From contig NZ_JAQQGN010000012.1 of the NCBI RefSeq assembly GCF_028550595.1, positions 1 through 50,460 of the forward strand: DNA of 50,460 nucleotides. The letters are read 5' to 3'. The notes beneath the pieces were generated by a model. The model saw nothing but the letters and a program-made list of their open reading frames with translations, was not told the DNA's origin and made no database searches. This document shows positions 35,032 through 46,584 of the stretch, piece after piece (positions within the stretch are counted from its first letter, which is position 1; the number at the start of each line of letters is the position of its first letter). A program made the translations under genes and the position numbers. Source of the DNA: Luteimonas sp. BLCC-B24. GTDB lineage: Bacteria > Pseudomonadota > Gammaproteobacteria > Xanthomonadales > Xanthomonadaceae.

Positions 35032-35132
35032 GCGGGATTGGATATTCGGAATTCGGGATTAGGCACATCAGGGCTTCGTGACGGGACTGGATCGCTTTTG
35101 CGAATTCCCACTCCCCAGTCCCGAATCCCCGC
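35032..35132 (+). repeat. Imperfect palindromic repeat between atpA and atpG
   Basis: Left arm (about 35032-35060) carries ATTCGGAATTCGGGATT; right arm (35102-35130) carries GAATTCCC and CAGTCCCGAATCCCC, its complement type. The repeat is followed by CGAGCGGAGCGAG, which places the purine-rich ribosome binding site of atpG at its edge. One of three related copies in this operon. Confidence 0.75.
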
Positions 35133-35147
35133 GAGCGGAGCGAGCTA

Positions 35148-37560
<2,413 letters not shown>

Positions 37561-37569
37561 GCAGCGATT

Positions 37570-37697
37570 TTTCGGGATTCGTAATTCGGAATTAGGGATT
37601 CGGAAAGACGGGTGTGCGGAGGCGGTGAGGTTGCGGATGCGCAGGCGGTTGTTCCAGCGAATCCCGAAATCCCCAATCCCGAATCCCGTTTCCGAGC
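37570..37697 (+). repeat. Imperfect palindromic repeat between atpD and atpC
   Basis: Left arm 37572-37603 (CGGGATTCGTAATTCGG, then AATTAGGGATTCGG) and right arm about 37657-37690 (GCGAATCCCG, CCCAATCCCGAATCCCG). The interior is about 55 bases. The right end continues TCCGAGCGAAGCGAGG, where the atpC ribosome binding site lies. Third of three related copies. Confidence 0.78.
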
Positions 37698-37710
37698 GAA
37701 GCGAGGAAAC

Positions 37711-38136
37711 ATGACCACCACCATCCGTTGCGACATCGTCAGCGCCGAAGCCGAGATCTTCCACGGTGAGGCGACCATGGTCGTGGCCACCGGCGAGCTC
37801 GGCGAGCTCGGCATCGCGCCGCGCCACGCGCCGCTGATCACGCGTCTGAAGCCGGGCAAGGTCGTCGTCACCCAGCCCAACGGCGAAGTGCTCGACTTCG
37901 CGATCGGCGGCGGCATCCTCGAGGTGCAGCCGCAGGTGGTGACGATTCTCGCCGACACCGCGATCCGCGCCGACGACATCGACGAGGCCGCGGTCAAGGC
38001 GGCCAAGGACGAGGCCGAGCGCATCCTGGCCGGTCGCGGGGAAGCGATGGACGTCGCCGAGGCGCAGCAGAAGCTGGCCGAGGCCGTCGTGCAGCTCCAG
38101 GCGCTGGAGCGCCTGCGCAAGAACCTGAAGCACTGA
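37711..38136 (+). CDS. atpC: ATP synthase F1 subunit epsilon
   Basis: 141 residues from ATG 37711 (GAGG upstream). N-terminal beta domain with [10 protein letters not shown] and the signature [16 protein letters not shown]-terminal two-helix domain ending A-L-E-R-L-R-K-N. Part of the rotor and a regulator of ATP hydrolysis. Last gene of the atp operon. Confidence 0.96.
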   Translation: MTTTIRCDIVSAEAEIFHGEATMVVATGELGELGIAPRHAPLITRLKPGKVVVTQPNGEVLDFAIGGGILEVQPQVVTILADTAIRADDIDEAAVKAAKDEAERILAGRGEAMDVAEAQQKLAEAVVQLQALERLRKNLKH

Positions 38137-38167
38137 GCAGGCGGCGCCGCCCGCACATGCAGGTTCG

Positions 38168-38190
38168 ACGACCCCGCTCCGGCGGGGTTG
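38168..38190 (+). terminator. Probable terminator of the atp operon
   Basis: ACCCCGC (38171-38177) pairs with GCGGGGT (38182-38188) around TCCG; only a weak T-rich tail (TTGTCG) follows. It lies 35 bases after the atpC stop. The rest of 38191-38401 shows no supported gene. Confidence 0.55.
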
Positions 38191-38401
38191 TCGCGTTATG
38201 GGCCGCGCGTTCGCGGTCTGCAGGCGCGCCTCACGTGGGCGGCGTCGGCGCGACGTGCCGGGTGACGGCGGCCGCAGTCCGCGGCGCGGAATGCCAACGC
38301 CTCCAGGCGCGATGCGACGCGATCGGGCATTGTCCCGGCGCTCAGCGCGGCGGGCGCCGCGTCCGTCCGGGTTCGAACACACGGGCGGACACGCGAACGG
38401 C

Positions 38402-38827
38402 TCAGCGCTTGTAGATCCAGTAACGCGACAGCACGAAGCCGACGATTCCCAGTGCCACTTCGACCGCCGGCTTCGCCAGCCACACCCAGCGCAGCCCCAG
38501 CACATCGTCGATCTGGGTCAGCGCCCAGGTGCTGAGCAACGTGGTGCCGACCCACATCGTCATGAAGCGCTGGAACTGGGGCGCACCCACGGCGGTACGA
38601 TCGCTCGCGAACGTCCATTTCCCGTTGAGCCAGTATCCGAGCAGCGCCCCGGTGATGCGTCCCATGACGTTGGCCGGTGCGACCGGCAACCCGATATGCG
38701 TCAGGCTCACCACGACGCCCCAGTCCAGCAGCCACTGCAGCAGACCGACGATGAGATAGTCGCGGCCTTGACGGCCGAGACGCGGGCCAGGCCGGCGGGC
38801 GTGCGAAGGGCGGCGCAAATGCGGCAT
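38402..38827 (-). CDS. GtrA family membrane protein
   Basis: 141 residues with a basic N-terminus and four transmembrane helices in the GtrA pattern: about 24-45 (Y-L-I-V-G-L-L-Q-W-L-L-D-W), 50-68, 88-106 and 113-135, ending F-V-L-S-R-Y-W-I-Y. The N-G-K-W-T-F motif after helix 2 is typical. GtrA proteins are proposed flippases or partners for lipid-linked sugars in cell-surface polysaccharide synthesis. No glycosyltransferase partner is adjacent here. Confidence 0.88.
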   Translation of the reverse strand: MPHLRRPSHARRPGPRLGRQGRDYLIVGLLQWLLDWGVVVSLTHIGLPVAPANVMGRITGALLGYWLNGKWTFASDRTAVGAPQFQRFMTMWVGTTLLSTWALTQIDDVLGLRWVWLAKPAVEVALGIVGFVLSRYWIYKR

Positions 38828-38873
38828 CGGCTGCAGTCGGATGGGAGAGGGCGCATCCTAATGCGCGCGCCGT

Positions 38874-38879
38874 TAGAAT
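38874..38879 (+). promoter_or_regulatory. TAGAAT -10 hexamer upstream of glmU
   Basis: TAGAAT at 38874-38879 lies 28 bases before the glmU ATG. A clear -35 box is not seen, so only the -10 element is claimed. Confidence 0.35.
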
Positions 38880-38906
38880 TTCCTGCATTCCGTCCCGGCC
38901 GCTCCC

Positions 38907-40271
38907 ATGACCGCACCCCTGCACGTCGTCATCCTCGCCGCGGGCGAGGGCAAGCGCATGAAGTCCAAGCGGCCGAAGGTGCTGCAGCGCATCGCCGGTC
39001 GTCCGATGCTGTGGCACGTCGTCGAAGCCGCGCGCGCACTGGCGCCGGCGGGCATCCACGTGGTGCACGGCCATGGCGGCGACCAGGTGCGTGCGGCCTT
39101 CGAGGATCAGGCCGACATCGTCTGGGCCGAGCAGGCCGAGCAGCTCGGCACGGGCCATGCCGTGCGCCAGGCGATGCCCGAGGTGCCCGATGGCGCGCAG
39201 GTGCTGGTGCTCTACGGCGACGTGCCGCTGCTGCAAGCCGAGACGCTGCGTCGTCTGGTCGCCGTCGAGGGGCGGCTGGCCGTGCTCGCGGCCGAACTCG
39301 AAGATCCCACCGGCTACGGCCGCATCGTGCGCGATTCGGAAGGCCACGTCGGCGCGATCGTCGAACACAAGGACGCGACCGGCGAGCAGCGGCGCATCAC
39401 GCTCGTCAACACCGGCATCATCGCCGCCGAGGCGACCGCGCTGAAGCGCTGGCTCGGCAGCCTGTCGGCGGAGAATGCGCAGGGCGAGTACTACCTGACC
39501 GATGTCTTCGCGATGGCCGCCGGCGAGTACAGCGCGGCCGAGCTGGTGATGGTGGACGATCCGCTCGAAGCCGAGGGCGCCAACGATCCCTGGCAGCTCG
39601 CGCAGCTCGAACGCGCCTGGCAGCTGCGCGCGGTGCGTGCGCTGTGCGCGGCCGGCGCGCGCGTCGCCGATCCGGCACGGGTCGACATCCGCGGCGAGGT
39701 CACGGTGGGGACCGATGTCGAGATCGACGTCGACGTCGTCTTCGAAGGGCGCGTGGAACTGGGCAACGGGGTGCGCGTCGGCCCGTTCTGCCGGCTCAGG
39801 GACGTCGTGCTGGGCGCGGGCACCGAGATCCGTGCGCATTGCGACCTCGACGGCGTGCGCGCCGAAGGGGCGGTGACCATCGGGCCGTTCGCGCGGTTGC
39901 GCCCCGGCACCGTGCTCGCCGACGGCGTGCACATCGGCAATTTCGTCGAAACCAAGAACACGGTGATCGGCGTCGGCAGCAAGGCCAACCACCTCACGTA
40001 TCTGGGGGACGCCGAGATCGGCGCCGGCAGCAACATCGGCGCGGGCACGATCACCTGCAACTACGACGGCGTGAACAAGGCGAAGACCGTGATCGGCGAC
40101 CGCGCCTTCATCGGTTCGAACGCCGCGCTCGTGGCACCGGTGCGCATCGGGGACGACGCGACCACCGCCGCCGGTTCGGTGATCGTCAGCGACGTGCCCG
40201 ACGGCAAGCTGGCGGTCGCGCGCGGCCGGCAGTCGATCGTCGAAGGCTGGACCCGTCCGAAGAAGCGCTGA
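38907..40271 (+). CDS. glmU: Bifunctional GlmU (GlcNAc-1-P uridyltransferase / GlcN-1-P acetyltransferase)
   Basis: 454 residues. N-terminal pyrophosphorylase: [15 protein letters not shown] (about 11-25), then L-Y-G-D-V-P-L. C-terminal left-handed beta helix with hexapeptide repeats ([12 protein letters not shown]) and the acetyl-CoA site, including T-C-N-Y-D-G. It makes UDP-GlcNAc for peptidoglycan and LPS. Together with glmS, 8 kb downstream on the same strand, it provides two steps of one pathway. Confidence 0.97.
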   Translation: MTAPLHVVILAAGEGKRMKSKRPKVLQRIAGRPMLWHVVEAARALAPAGIHVVHGHGGDQVRAAFEDQADIVWAEQAEQLGTGHAVRQAMPEVPDGAQVLVLYGDVPLLQAETLRRLVAVEGRLAVLAAELEDPTGYGRIVRDSEGHVGAIVEHKDATGEQRRITLVNTGIIAAEATALKRWLGSLSAENAQGEYYLTDVFAMAAGEYSAAELVMVDDPLEAEGANDPWQLAQLERAWQLRAVRALCAAGARVADPARVDIRGEVTVGTDVEIDVDVVFEGRVELGNGVRVGPFCRLRDVVLGAGTEIRAHCDLDGVRAEGAVTIGPFARLRPGTVLADGVHIGNFVETKNTVIGVGSKANHLTYLGDAEIGAGSNIGAGTITCNYDGVNKAKTVIGDRAFIGSNAALVAPVRIGDDATTAAGSVIVSDVPDGKLAVARGRQSIVEGWTRPKKR

Positions 40272-40274
40272 GCG

Positions 40275-41588
40275 TCAGTCCGCGGGCAACACCAGCGACA
40301 CGCACAGGCCGCCATCGATGCGGTTCGACAGCGCGATCCGGCCGCCGTGCGCTTCCGCGATCTCCCGCGCCAGCGCCAGGCCCAGGCCCGTGCCGTTGCG
40401 TTTGGTGGAATAGAACGGCAGCAGCGCGTTGGCGAGCACGGCCTCGCTCATGCCCGCCCCGCGGTCGAGCACGTCGAGGCGCCAGCCTTCGGTCGTGCGG
40501 CGCAGGGCCATCGTGACCTGCGCCTCGGCGACGCCCGATTCGTGCGCGTTGCGCAGCAGGTTCAACAGCGCCTGTTCCACCTGTCCGGCATCGAAACGGG
40601 CCGTGGCGTCGGGGTCGAGCCTGCCCTCGAACGCGAACGGAATCTGCGTGCGCAAGCGGTCGAGGAACGGCGCGAAGCGCACCGGATCCCGGCGCGGGGC
40701 CGGCAGCTTCGCGAAGCGCGCATAGCCGCGGATGAAGCCTTCGAGATGGCGCGCGCGCTCCTCGATCGTGCTCAGCGCGTCGGGCAGGCGCTCGAGCTGG
40801 CCGCGGCGCAGCAGTTCGGCGCCCGAGTGGGCCAGCGATGCGATGGGCGCGAGCGAATTGTTGAGCTCGTGGCTGATCACCCGGATCACCTTCTTCCAGG
40901 TCTGCACTTCCTGGCGCCGCAGCTCGGTGGTCATCTCGCGCAGCAGCACGAGTTCATGACGCCGGCCGTTGAGGCGGAAATGCCGGCGCGACAGGTGGTA
41001 CACCGCCTCGGCATCCGATTCGCCGACGGTGAACAGGCCGTCGCCGCCTCGCGCAAAGGCGTCGGCCATCGACGGCGGCGCATCCACGAGCAATGCGGTG
41101 AAGGCGGCGCCCTCGAGCCGGCGTCCGCCGCCGAGCGCGCGGCGTGCAGCGAGGTTGGCGTGGACCACCCGGTCAACGGGGTCGATCAGCAGCATCGCGA
41201 CCGGCGTGTTCTGCACCATCGTGTCGAGCAGCAACTCGCGCTGCACCAGCGACTGGCGCTGCTGACGCAGCGTCTCGCCGAGCGCGTTGTGCGCCTCGAC
41301 CAACTCGCGCAGCGCGCCCCGTCCCGACCACGCCAGACTGAAGCCGTACTCGCCGTCGCGGTAACTGGCGACGGTGCCGGCGAGTGCACGGAACAGCGCA
41401 TGCGCGGGCATCAGCGCCCAGCGCACGGCGCCGTACGCGAGCGGGGCCAGCACGAGCAGCGCGAGCGCGAGGGCCGCCCAGGATGGCACCCAGCGCGACA
41501 ACAGCAGGGTGAGCCCGGTCGCGCCTGCGGCGTGAAGCAGCACGATCGCCACGAGCCAGCCCGCCAGAGGAATGCGATAGCCCGCCAT
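40275..41588 (-). CDS. Sensor histidine kinase (NtrB/NtrY-like)
   Basis: 437 residues from ATG 41588, 2 bases after the regulator's stop. Two N-terminal transmembrane helices (about 8-30 and 34-55) with almost no periplasmic loop, a HAMP-like linker, a PAS domain (about 115-220: T-P-V-A-M-L-L-I-D-P), H-box V-I-S-H-E-L-N-N-S-L-A-P, N-box N-L-L-R-N-A-H-E-S-G and G-box G-T-G-L-G-L-A-L-A. The short extracytoplasmic part suggests sensing in the membrane. The partner is the adjacent sigma-54 regulator. Last gene of the HlyD-ABC operon. Confidence 0.92.
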   Translation of the reverse strand: MAGYRIPLAGWLVAIVLLHAAGATGLTLLLSRWVPSWAALALALLVLAPLAYGAVRWALMPAHALFRALAGTVASYRDGEYGFSLAWSGRGALRELVEAHNALGETLRQQRQSLVQRELLLDTMVQNTPVAMLLIDPVDRVVHANLAARRALGGGRRLEGAAFTALLVDAPPSMADAFARGGDGLFTVGESDAEAVYHLSRRHFRLNGRRHELVLLREMTTELRRQEVQTWKKVIRVISHELNNSLAPIASLAHSGAELLRRGQLERLPDALSTIEERARHLEGFIRGYARFAKLPAPRRDPVRFAPFLDRLRTQIPFAFEGRLDPDATARFDAGQVEQALLNLLRNAHESGVAEAQVTMALRRTTEGWRLDVLDRGAGMSEAVLANALLPFYSTKRNGTGLGLALAREIAEAHGGRIALSNRIDGGLCVSLVLPAD

Positions 41589-41590
41589 CG

Positions 41591-42931
41591 TCAGTCGCGG
41601 CGGATGCCGAGCCGGTCGAGACGCCGGTACAGCGCCTGCCGGGACAGCCCGAGATCGCTGGCCGCCTGCGCGAGCACGCCGCCCGCGCGCGACAGGGCGG
41701 CTTCGATTTCGACGCGATCGGGTTCGTGCATGTCCTGTTCGACGACGGCCGCGGGCGGCGCCGGCAGTGCGAGGTCGCCGGCCTCGATCGCGGCGCCACG
41801 CGCCAGCAGCTCCGCGCGCTGGATCACGTTGCGCAGCTCGCGCACATTGCCGGGCCATGCGTGGCGCAGCAGGGCGCGTTCGGCCGCCTCGGACAGCGGC
41901 GTGCGCCCGCTGAGGAAATGCCGTGCGAGCGGCAGAATGTCGCGCGGCCGCGCGCCGAGCGGCGCCAGGCGCAGCTCGATGCCGTTGAGCCGGTAATACA
42001 GGTCTTCTCGGAACCGGCCGTCGGCGATCATCGCGGTCAGGTCGGCATTGGTCGCGCTCAGCACGCGCACCGACACGCTGCGTTCGCGATGGGCGCCGAG
42101 GCGCGCGAAGCGCCCGGTCTCGAGCACGCGCAGCAGCTTGACCTGGCCCGACGGCGGCAGCGTGCCGATCTCGTCCAGGAACAGCGTACCGCCGTCGGCC
42201 GCCTCGAAGCGTCCCTCGCGGGCACGTGTCGCGCCGGTGTACGCGCCCGCTTCCGCACCGAACAGCTCGGCCTCGACCAGCTCGTTCGGCAGCGCGCCGC
42301 AGTTCACGGCGACGAACGGCCCGTCGCGCACCGCGGAGTTGGCATGCAGGATCTCGGCGTACTTCTCCTTGCCGCTGCCGTTGGGCCCGGTGATCAGCAC
42401 CGGCAACGACGAGGCGGCGACCTGCAGCGCCAGCGAAAGCGTGGTTTCGCTCGCCGGGTCATCCCAGACCAGCCCGCGCAGATCGCGGCCGTCGACCAGT
42501 GCATCGCGGCGGCGGCGATCGCCGCGGGTGCGCGCGTCCAGCTCGCGTCGCGTCGAGGACAGTTCCAGCAGCGTGTTCACCGTCGCCAGCAGCTTGCCGT
42601 CGTCCCAGGGCTTGCCGAGGTAGTCGGCGGCGCCGGCGCGGATCAGGTCGACGGCCGATTCGAGATGCGTCCACGCGGTCAACAGGATCACCGGCAGATC
42701 GGGATCGAAGCGGCGGATCTCGTGGAACAGCGCAATGCCTTCCTCGCCGGACGTGGTGTCGGTATGGAAGTTCATGTCCTGCACGACCAGATCGACATCG
42801 CCCGCGCGCAGGCGCGCCAGACCGGCGTCGGGCGTGGCGGCGTACGCGGTGGCGATGTCGTGCAGCGAGAACAGCAGCTCCAGTGCGGTGGCCACGGTGG
42901 GGTTGTCGTCGATGACGAGGATCGTGGGCAT
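41591..42931 (-). CDS. NtrC-family sigma-54-dependent response regulator
   Basis: 446 residues from ATG 42931. Receiver domain (1-120) with acidic D-D-N, phospho-acceptor Asp 52 in V-V-Q-D-M-N-F, and the conserved Lys in G-K-P-W-D-D. AAA domain (about 160-380): Walker A G-P-N-G-S-G-K-E, sigma-54 loop written G-A-Y-T-G-A instead of G-A-F-T-G-A, Walker B F-L-D-E-I-G. A Fis-type helix-turn-helix closes the protein ([15 protein letters not shown]). It activates sigma-54 RNA polymerase from an upstream enhancer. A good sigma-54 promoter heads its own operon (47931-47947). The Tyr variant of the loop occurs in some natural activators. Confidence 0.94.
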   Translation of the reverse strand: MPTILVIDDNPTVATALELLFSLHDIATAYAATPDAGLARLRAGDVDLVVQDMNFHTDTTSGEEGIALFHEIRRFDPDLPVILLTAWTHLESAVDLIRAGAADYLGKPWDDGKLLATVNTLLELSSTRRELDARTRGDRRRRDALVDGRDLRGLVWDDPASETTLSLALQVAASSLPVLITGPNGSGKEKYAEILHANSAVRDGPFVAVNCGALPNELVEAELFGAEAGAYTGATRAREGRFEAADGGTLFLDEIGTLPPSGQVKLLRVLETGRFARLGAHRERSVSVRVLSATNADLTAMIADGRFREDLYYRLNGIELRLAPLGARPRDILPLARHFLSGRTPLSEAAERALLRHAWPGNVRELRNVIQRAELLARGAAIEAGDLALPAPPAAVVEQDMHEPDRVEIEAALSRAGGVLAQAASDLGLSRQALYRRLDRLGIRRD

Positions 42932-43022
42932 CGGGCGCGGCTGTCCGGAACGTCGGGGCGTGAACGAAAAAGGCATGGTCGTCGCCGGCCGCGATGGACG
43001 CAACCGGCGCGACGGAGAGGCA

Positions 43023-44255
43023 TCAGCCGCCGCGGGTCGCGACCGCCGGCGGCACCAGTGCGGCGCGACGCGCGGGCCAGTACACGGCGAACTGGCCGAG
43101 CAGCCACAGCGCGACCGCGCCGATCGGCAGGTACACGAGCGGCAGCCGGCCCAGCTCGTAGCGCGACATCAGCACATGGTTGAGCGAATAGGCCGCCAGC
43201 ATGCCGAGCGCGATGCCGATCGTGGCCAGCAGGAAGTTCTCGACCTGGAAGTAGCGCAGGATCTGGCCGCGGGTCGCCCCCAGGGCGCGACGGATGCCGA
43301 TCTGTCGCGTCCGCTGCTGCACCCAGAAACTCGCGAGGCCGACGATGCCCAGCGCGGTGATGATCAGCAGGGCCACGCAGACGATGCCCAGCAGCCAGGC
43401 CATCGAGCGCTGCGGCTGGTAGAACTCGGCGCGCAGTGCCTCGAACGTCTTGGTGGCGTCCTCGAGGATCACCCGACGGGGGCCGTTGGTCTGCAGCGCG
43501 GCGACCGCCGCTTCGAGCACCTCCTGACGGCGGTCCGGCGTGGTGCGGATCACGTAGTTCCCGCCGAGGTCGTAGTTGGCGACGAGCGGGAAGATCATCG
43601 TCAGCTCGCGCGCCGTGGGGCCGCCCTGGTTGCCCGGACGCACCAGATGCTCGACCACGCCGACCACCCGGGTCGGCGCGTCACCGAACACGTAGATCGT
43701 CTTGCCCAGCGGATCCTCGCCCGGGAACAGACGCTCGGCCATGACCCGGGTGATCAGCACCGACGGAATGACGGCGGCGTCGCCTGCAGCGTTGACCGCC
43801 TCGAACGTCATGTATTCGTCGGGCAGGAAGCCGCGTCCGGCCACGAGCGTCAGCCCGAAGGTCTCGACGAACTGTTCGTCGGCCATGTAGTTCGACGCGT
43901 TCAGCGTGGGCTGCTCCTGGCCGGGACGCAGATTGACGCTGCTGTTCCAGGACGAATTGACGAACGGCACCTGGTTCACCGACGTGGCCGCGGTGACGCC
44001 CGGCAGTCCGCGCAGCACGGCCAGGTCGGATCGGGTCTGGGCCTCGGCGTTCGCATCGCCGCCCACGGGCACGATCTGGATACGCACCAGTTCGTCTTCG
44101 GCGATGCCACTGACCTCGTTCACCTGCTGGAGGCGGTCGCCGATCATGAACATCGCATTGCAGATGATCGCGCAGGTCAGTGCGAGCTGCAGCACGATCA
44201 GCGTGGCCGCGGTCTTGTGGCGGAGCAGCGTGGAGAGGATGGGACGGATTTCCAT
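43023..44255 (-). CDS. ABC transporter permease, MacB/FtsX type (second)
   Basis: 410 residues: one transmembrane helix near the N-terminus (about 17-40), a MacB-type periplasmic domain (about 50-270), then three C-terminal helices of the FtsX domain with I-R-R-A-L-G-A-T-R in a cytoplasmic loop. MacB-like proteins move substrates out of the periplasm or inner membrane in concert with a HlyD-type adaptor. It lies 54 bases after the sister permease. The protein ends in a short P-P-A-V-A-T tail. Confidence 0.88.
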   Translation of the reverse strand: MEIRPILSTLLRHKTAATLIVLQLALTCAIICNAMFMIGDRLQQVNEVSGIAEDELVRIQIVPVGGDANAEAQTRSDLAVLRGLPGVTAATSVNQVPFVNSSWNSSVNLRPGQEQPTLNASNYMADEQFVETFGLTLVAGRGFLPDEYMTFEAVNAAGDAAVIPSVLITRVMAERLFPGEDPLGKTIYVFGDAPTRVVGVVEHLVRPGNQGGPTARELTMIFPLVANYDLGGNYVIRTTPDRRQEVLEAAVAALQTNGPRRVILEDATKTFEALRAEFYQPQRSMAWLLGIVCVALLIITALGIVGLASFWVQQRTRQIGIRRALGATRGQILRYFQVENFLLATIGIALGMLAAYSLNHVLMSRYELGRLPLVYLPIGAVALWLLGQFAVYWPARRAALVPPAVATRGG

Positions 44256-44309
44256 GGCGGGTCTCGGTCGGCATCGACGCCGCGCGTGCGCGGCGGATGG
44301 GGAAGGGGG

Positions 44310-45608
44310 CTACTGGGTCTTGAGCTGGATGGCCGGTGTGATCTGCATGGCCCGCCATGCGGGCAGGACACCGGCGAGCAGACTGGCGGTCACTGCCAGC
44401 GCGAACGTCGTCAGCAGCATCGGCACGTCCAGATGGGCGAGCGATGCATAGCTGGCCGGTTGCTGGCGCACGGCCCAGAGACCGAGCAGCGACAGTCCCA
44501 GGCCCAGCACGCCCCCGGCCAGGCCGATCATTCCGGCCTCGACCAGGCACTGCTGGAAGATGTCGCGGCGGGAGGCGCCGAGCGCGCGGCGCACGCCGAT
44601 CTCGCCGCTGCGGCGCAGAAACTTGGCCAGCAGCAGGCCGACCGTGTTGAGCAGGCAGACCAGCAGGAAGCCGAAGCCGAGCCACAGCTGCATCACCACG
44701 TCGCGGGGCACCACGCGGTTGTAGGTCAACCACGCCATGACGTCGCTCAACCGGGTGTTGGGCGCGCGCTCGAAACGGCCTGCCGCCTTCTGCTGCGCCG
44801 AATAGGCGTCGAGGTAGGCCTTGAAGTCCGCCGCCTGTGCGGGCGATTCCAGCTCCACCCAGTACTGGATCCACACGCAGGGCGCATTGAGGCCGGTGTC
44901 GTCGGCGGTCGTGTTCCAGCAGCTCATGTTGCCGCTTCGCCCCATCGACAGGGCACGCGAGGTCGAGAAGGGCAGGAAGATGTCCTCGCCGTCACCGAAG
45001 GTCTGGCTGTACATGTCCCAGAAGCGTGGGGTCGGACGCCAGGCATCGAGTACACCGGCCACGCGGAACTCGTTGCCGCCGAGCATCAGGCTGCGGCCGA
45101 CGCTGTTCTCGCCGCCGAACACGCGTTCGTTGAGCGACCGGCTGATCACGGCCACGCGCGCGCTGCCGGCATCGTCTTCAACGCTCCACCCGGCGCCGTA
45201 CTGGAAGGGGGCCGCGAACATCGCGAAGAAGTCACGGCTGGTGTAGCGCGCCGGTGCGAAGAACGGCGGCAGGTCGGTCCGCTCCGGCGTCACCGATACC
45301 GAGCCGCTGGTCATCATCGCCTGGCGCAGGCCTTTCGCTTCGCCCAGCAATGTTTCCGCGTCGAAGCGCGTGAGCTGGGTTTCGGGATCCTCGCCGGGCT
45401 GCGCGCCGCGGGCACTGCGCGGATCCAGTTGCACGTAGAACAGGCGATCGCTCTTGTCGGGAATCGGATCCCCCGACAGCACGCGGAAGACGGTGAGCGT
45501 GGTCATGCATGCCCCGATGCCAAGCGCGATCGCCAGTACCATCAATGCGGTCAGGACACGGCTGTTGCGGAAGCTGCGCAGTGCGAGCTGGAGGTAGTAG
45601 CCGAACAT
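44310..45608 (-). CDS. ABC transporter permease, MacB/FtsX type (first)
   Basis: 432 residues from ATG 45608 behind GGAGAG. N-terminal helix (about 18-40, A-L-M-V-L-A-I-A-L-G-I), a MacB-like periplasmic domain to about 310, and an FtsX domain with three helices and loop R-R-A-L-G-A-S-R-R. It differs from its sister in the periplasmic domain (W-N-T-T-A-D-D and other loops), so the transporter is probably a heterodimer. It follows the ATPase gene by 10 bases. Confidence 0.88.
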   Translation of the reverse strand: MFGYYLQLALRSFRNSRVLTALMVLAIALGIGACMTTLTVFRVLSGDPIPDKSDRLFYVQLDPRSARGAQPGEDPETQLTRFDAETLLGEAKGLRQAMMTSGSVSVTPERTDLPPFFAPARYTSRDFFAMFAAPFQYGAGWSVEDDAGSARVAVISRSLNERVFGGENSVGRSLMLGGNEFRVAGVLDAWRPTPRFWDMYSQTFGDGEDIFLPFSTSRALSMGRSGNMSCWNTTADDTGLNAPCVWIQYWVELESPAQAADFKAYLDAYSAQQKAAGRFERAPNTRLSDVMAWLTYNRVVPRDVVMQLWLGFGFLLVCLLNTVGLLLAKFLRRSGEIGVRRALGASRRDIFQQCLVEAGMIGLAGGVLGLGLSLLGLWAVRQQPASYASLAHLDVPMLLTTFALAVTASLLAGVLPAWRAMQITPAIQLKTQ

Positions 45609-45618
45609 GCCGCTCTCC

Positions 45619-46341
45619 TCAGGCCTCGGCGGGAACGTGATGCGCCGCGGCGGCGGGGCGCGCGGCGTGCAGGGGCTGCACGTCGGTCGCCATGCCGTCG
45701 ACGATGTGCACGTTGCGGTGCGCCCGTGCGGCCAGTTCCGGATCGTGCGTGACCATGACGATGGTGGTGCCGCGGGCGTTGATGTCCTCCAGCAGCTCCA
45801 GCACGCTGCGCGCCATCTGCGAGTCGAGATTGCCGGTGGGTTCGTCGGCCAGAAGCAGGCGCGGGCTGCCGGCGATCGCGCGGGCGATCGCCACGCGCTG
45901 TTGCTGGCCGCCGGAGAGTTCCGCCGGATAGTGCTTCATGCGCGAGCCCAGGCCGACCAGCGACAGCGACTCCTCGATGCGCAGCTTGCGGTCGGCGGCG
46001 GCCATGCCGCGATAGCGCAGCGGCACGTCGACGTTGTCGAACAGATTGAGGTCGGGAATCAGGTTGAAGCCCTGGAAGATGAAGCCGATCTTCTCGTTGC
46101 GCAGTTTCGAGCGTGCGTCGTCGCCGAGGCCGCGGACCTCGACGCCGTCGATGCGGTATTCGCCGCCGGTGAAGGTTTCCAGCAGCCCGGCGATGTTGAG
46201 AAAGGTGGTCTTGCCGGAACCGGACGGGCCGGTGACGGCGACGAACTCACCTTCCGCCACGTGCAGGTCGAGCGACCGCAGCGCGTGGGTTTCGACGAGT
46301 TCGGTGCGGTAGACCTTGGCGACCTGGCGCATGTCGAGCAT
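45619..46341 (-). CDS. ABC transporter ATP-binding protein, MacB/LolD type
   Basis: 240 residues from ATG 46341. Walker A G-P-S-G-S-G-K-T-T, Q-loop I-F-Q-G-F-N-L-I-P, signature L-S-G-G-Q-Q-Q-R, Walker B L-L-L-A-D-E-P-T-G-N-L-D, H-loop V-T-H-D-P-E. The E-P-T-G-N-L-D-S block and the sequence around the Q-loop place it with MacB/LolD/YbbA ATPases. It powers the two FtsX-type permeases encoded next. The C-terminus is an unusual Ala/His-rich tail (A-A-R-P-A-A-A-A-H-H). Confidence 0.93.
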   Translation of the reverse strand: MLDMRQVAKVYRTELVETHALRSLDLHVAEGEFVAVTGPSGSGKTTFLNIAGLLETFTGGEYRIDGVEVRGLGDDARSKLRNEKIGFIFQGFNLIPDLNLFDNVDVPLRYRGMAAADRKLRIEESLSLVGLGSRMKHYPAELSGGQQQRVAIARAIAGSPRLLLADEPTGNLDSQMARSVLELLEDINARGTTIVMVTHDPELAARAHRNVHIVDGMATDVQPLHAARPAAAAHHVPAEA

Positions 46342-46387
46342 GGGAAATGTCCTGGAAAGAAGCGTGGAAGGGAACGGCGCGCCGCGG

Positions 46388-46582
46388 TCAGCGGACGCGG
46401 AAGAGCGTCGGCAGGCCCCGGTCCAGCGGGCGCCGTGCCCGGCGCAGTGCGCCGGGCTCCCGCAGGCCGCTGGCGGCTGTCGGCGCGGTACCGACGCAGT
46501 CGAGCGACGACAGACGGCGTGGCATCGCATCGGCGAGTTCGTCGGCGGTGAAGGAGACGGGGAACGGGCGGTAGGTGTGCAT
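46388..46582 (-). CDS. Small hypothetical ORF inside the exporter operon, 64 residues
   Basis: Begins with ATG 46582, two bases after the stop of the HlyD gene, with GGGA at usable distance in the end of that gene. It ends 46 bases before the ABC ATPase. The N-terminal half (M-H-T-Y-R-P-F-P-V-S-F-T-A-D-E-L) looks protein-like; the second half is Arg/Pro-rich and low in complexity. There is no signal peptide. It fills the only gap in a tightly packed operon, which favours a real gene. No family is recognised; a regulator peptide, an accessory protein or a non-coding gap are all open. Confidence 0.45.
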   Translation of the reverse strand: MHTYRPFPVSFTADELADAMPRRLSSLDCVGTAPTAASGLREPGALRRARRPLDRGLPTLFRVR

Positions 46583-46584
46583 GG

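Noticed and set aside
42735..45752. 1005-codon plus-strand open frame, the longest in the window
   Set aside because: It is antisense to two permeases that have clear FtsX motifs and ribosome binding sites; the translated text is repetitive Gln/His/Arg with no domain.
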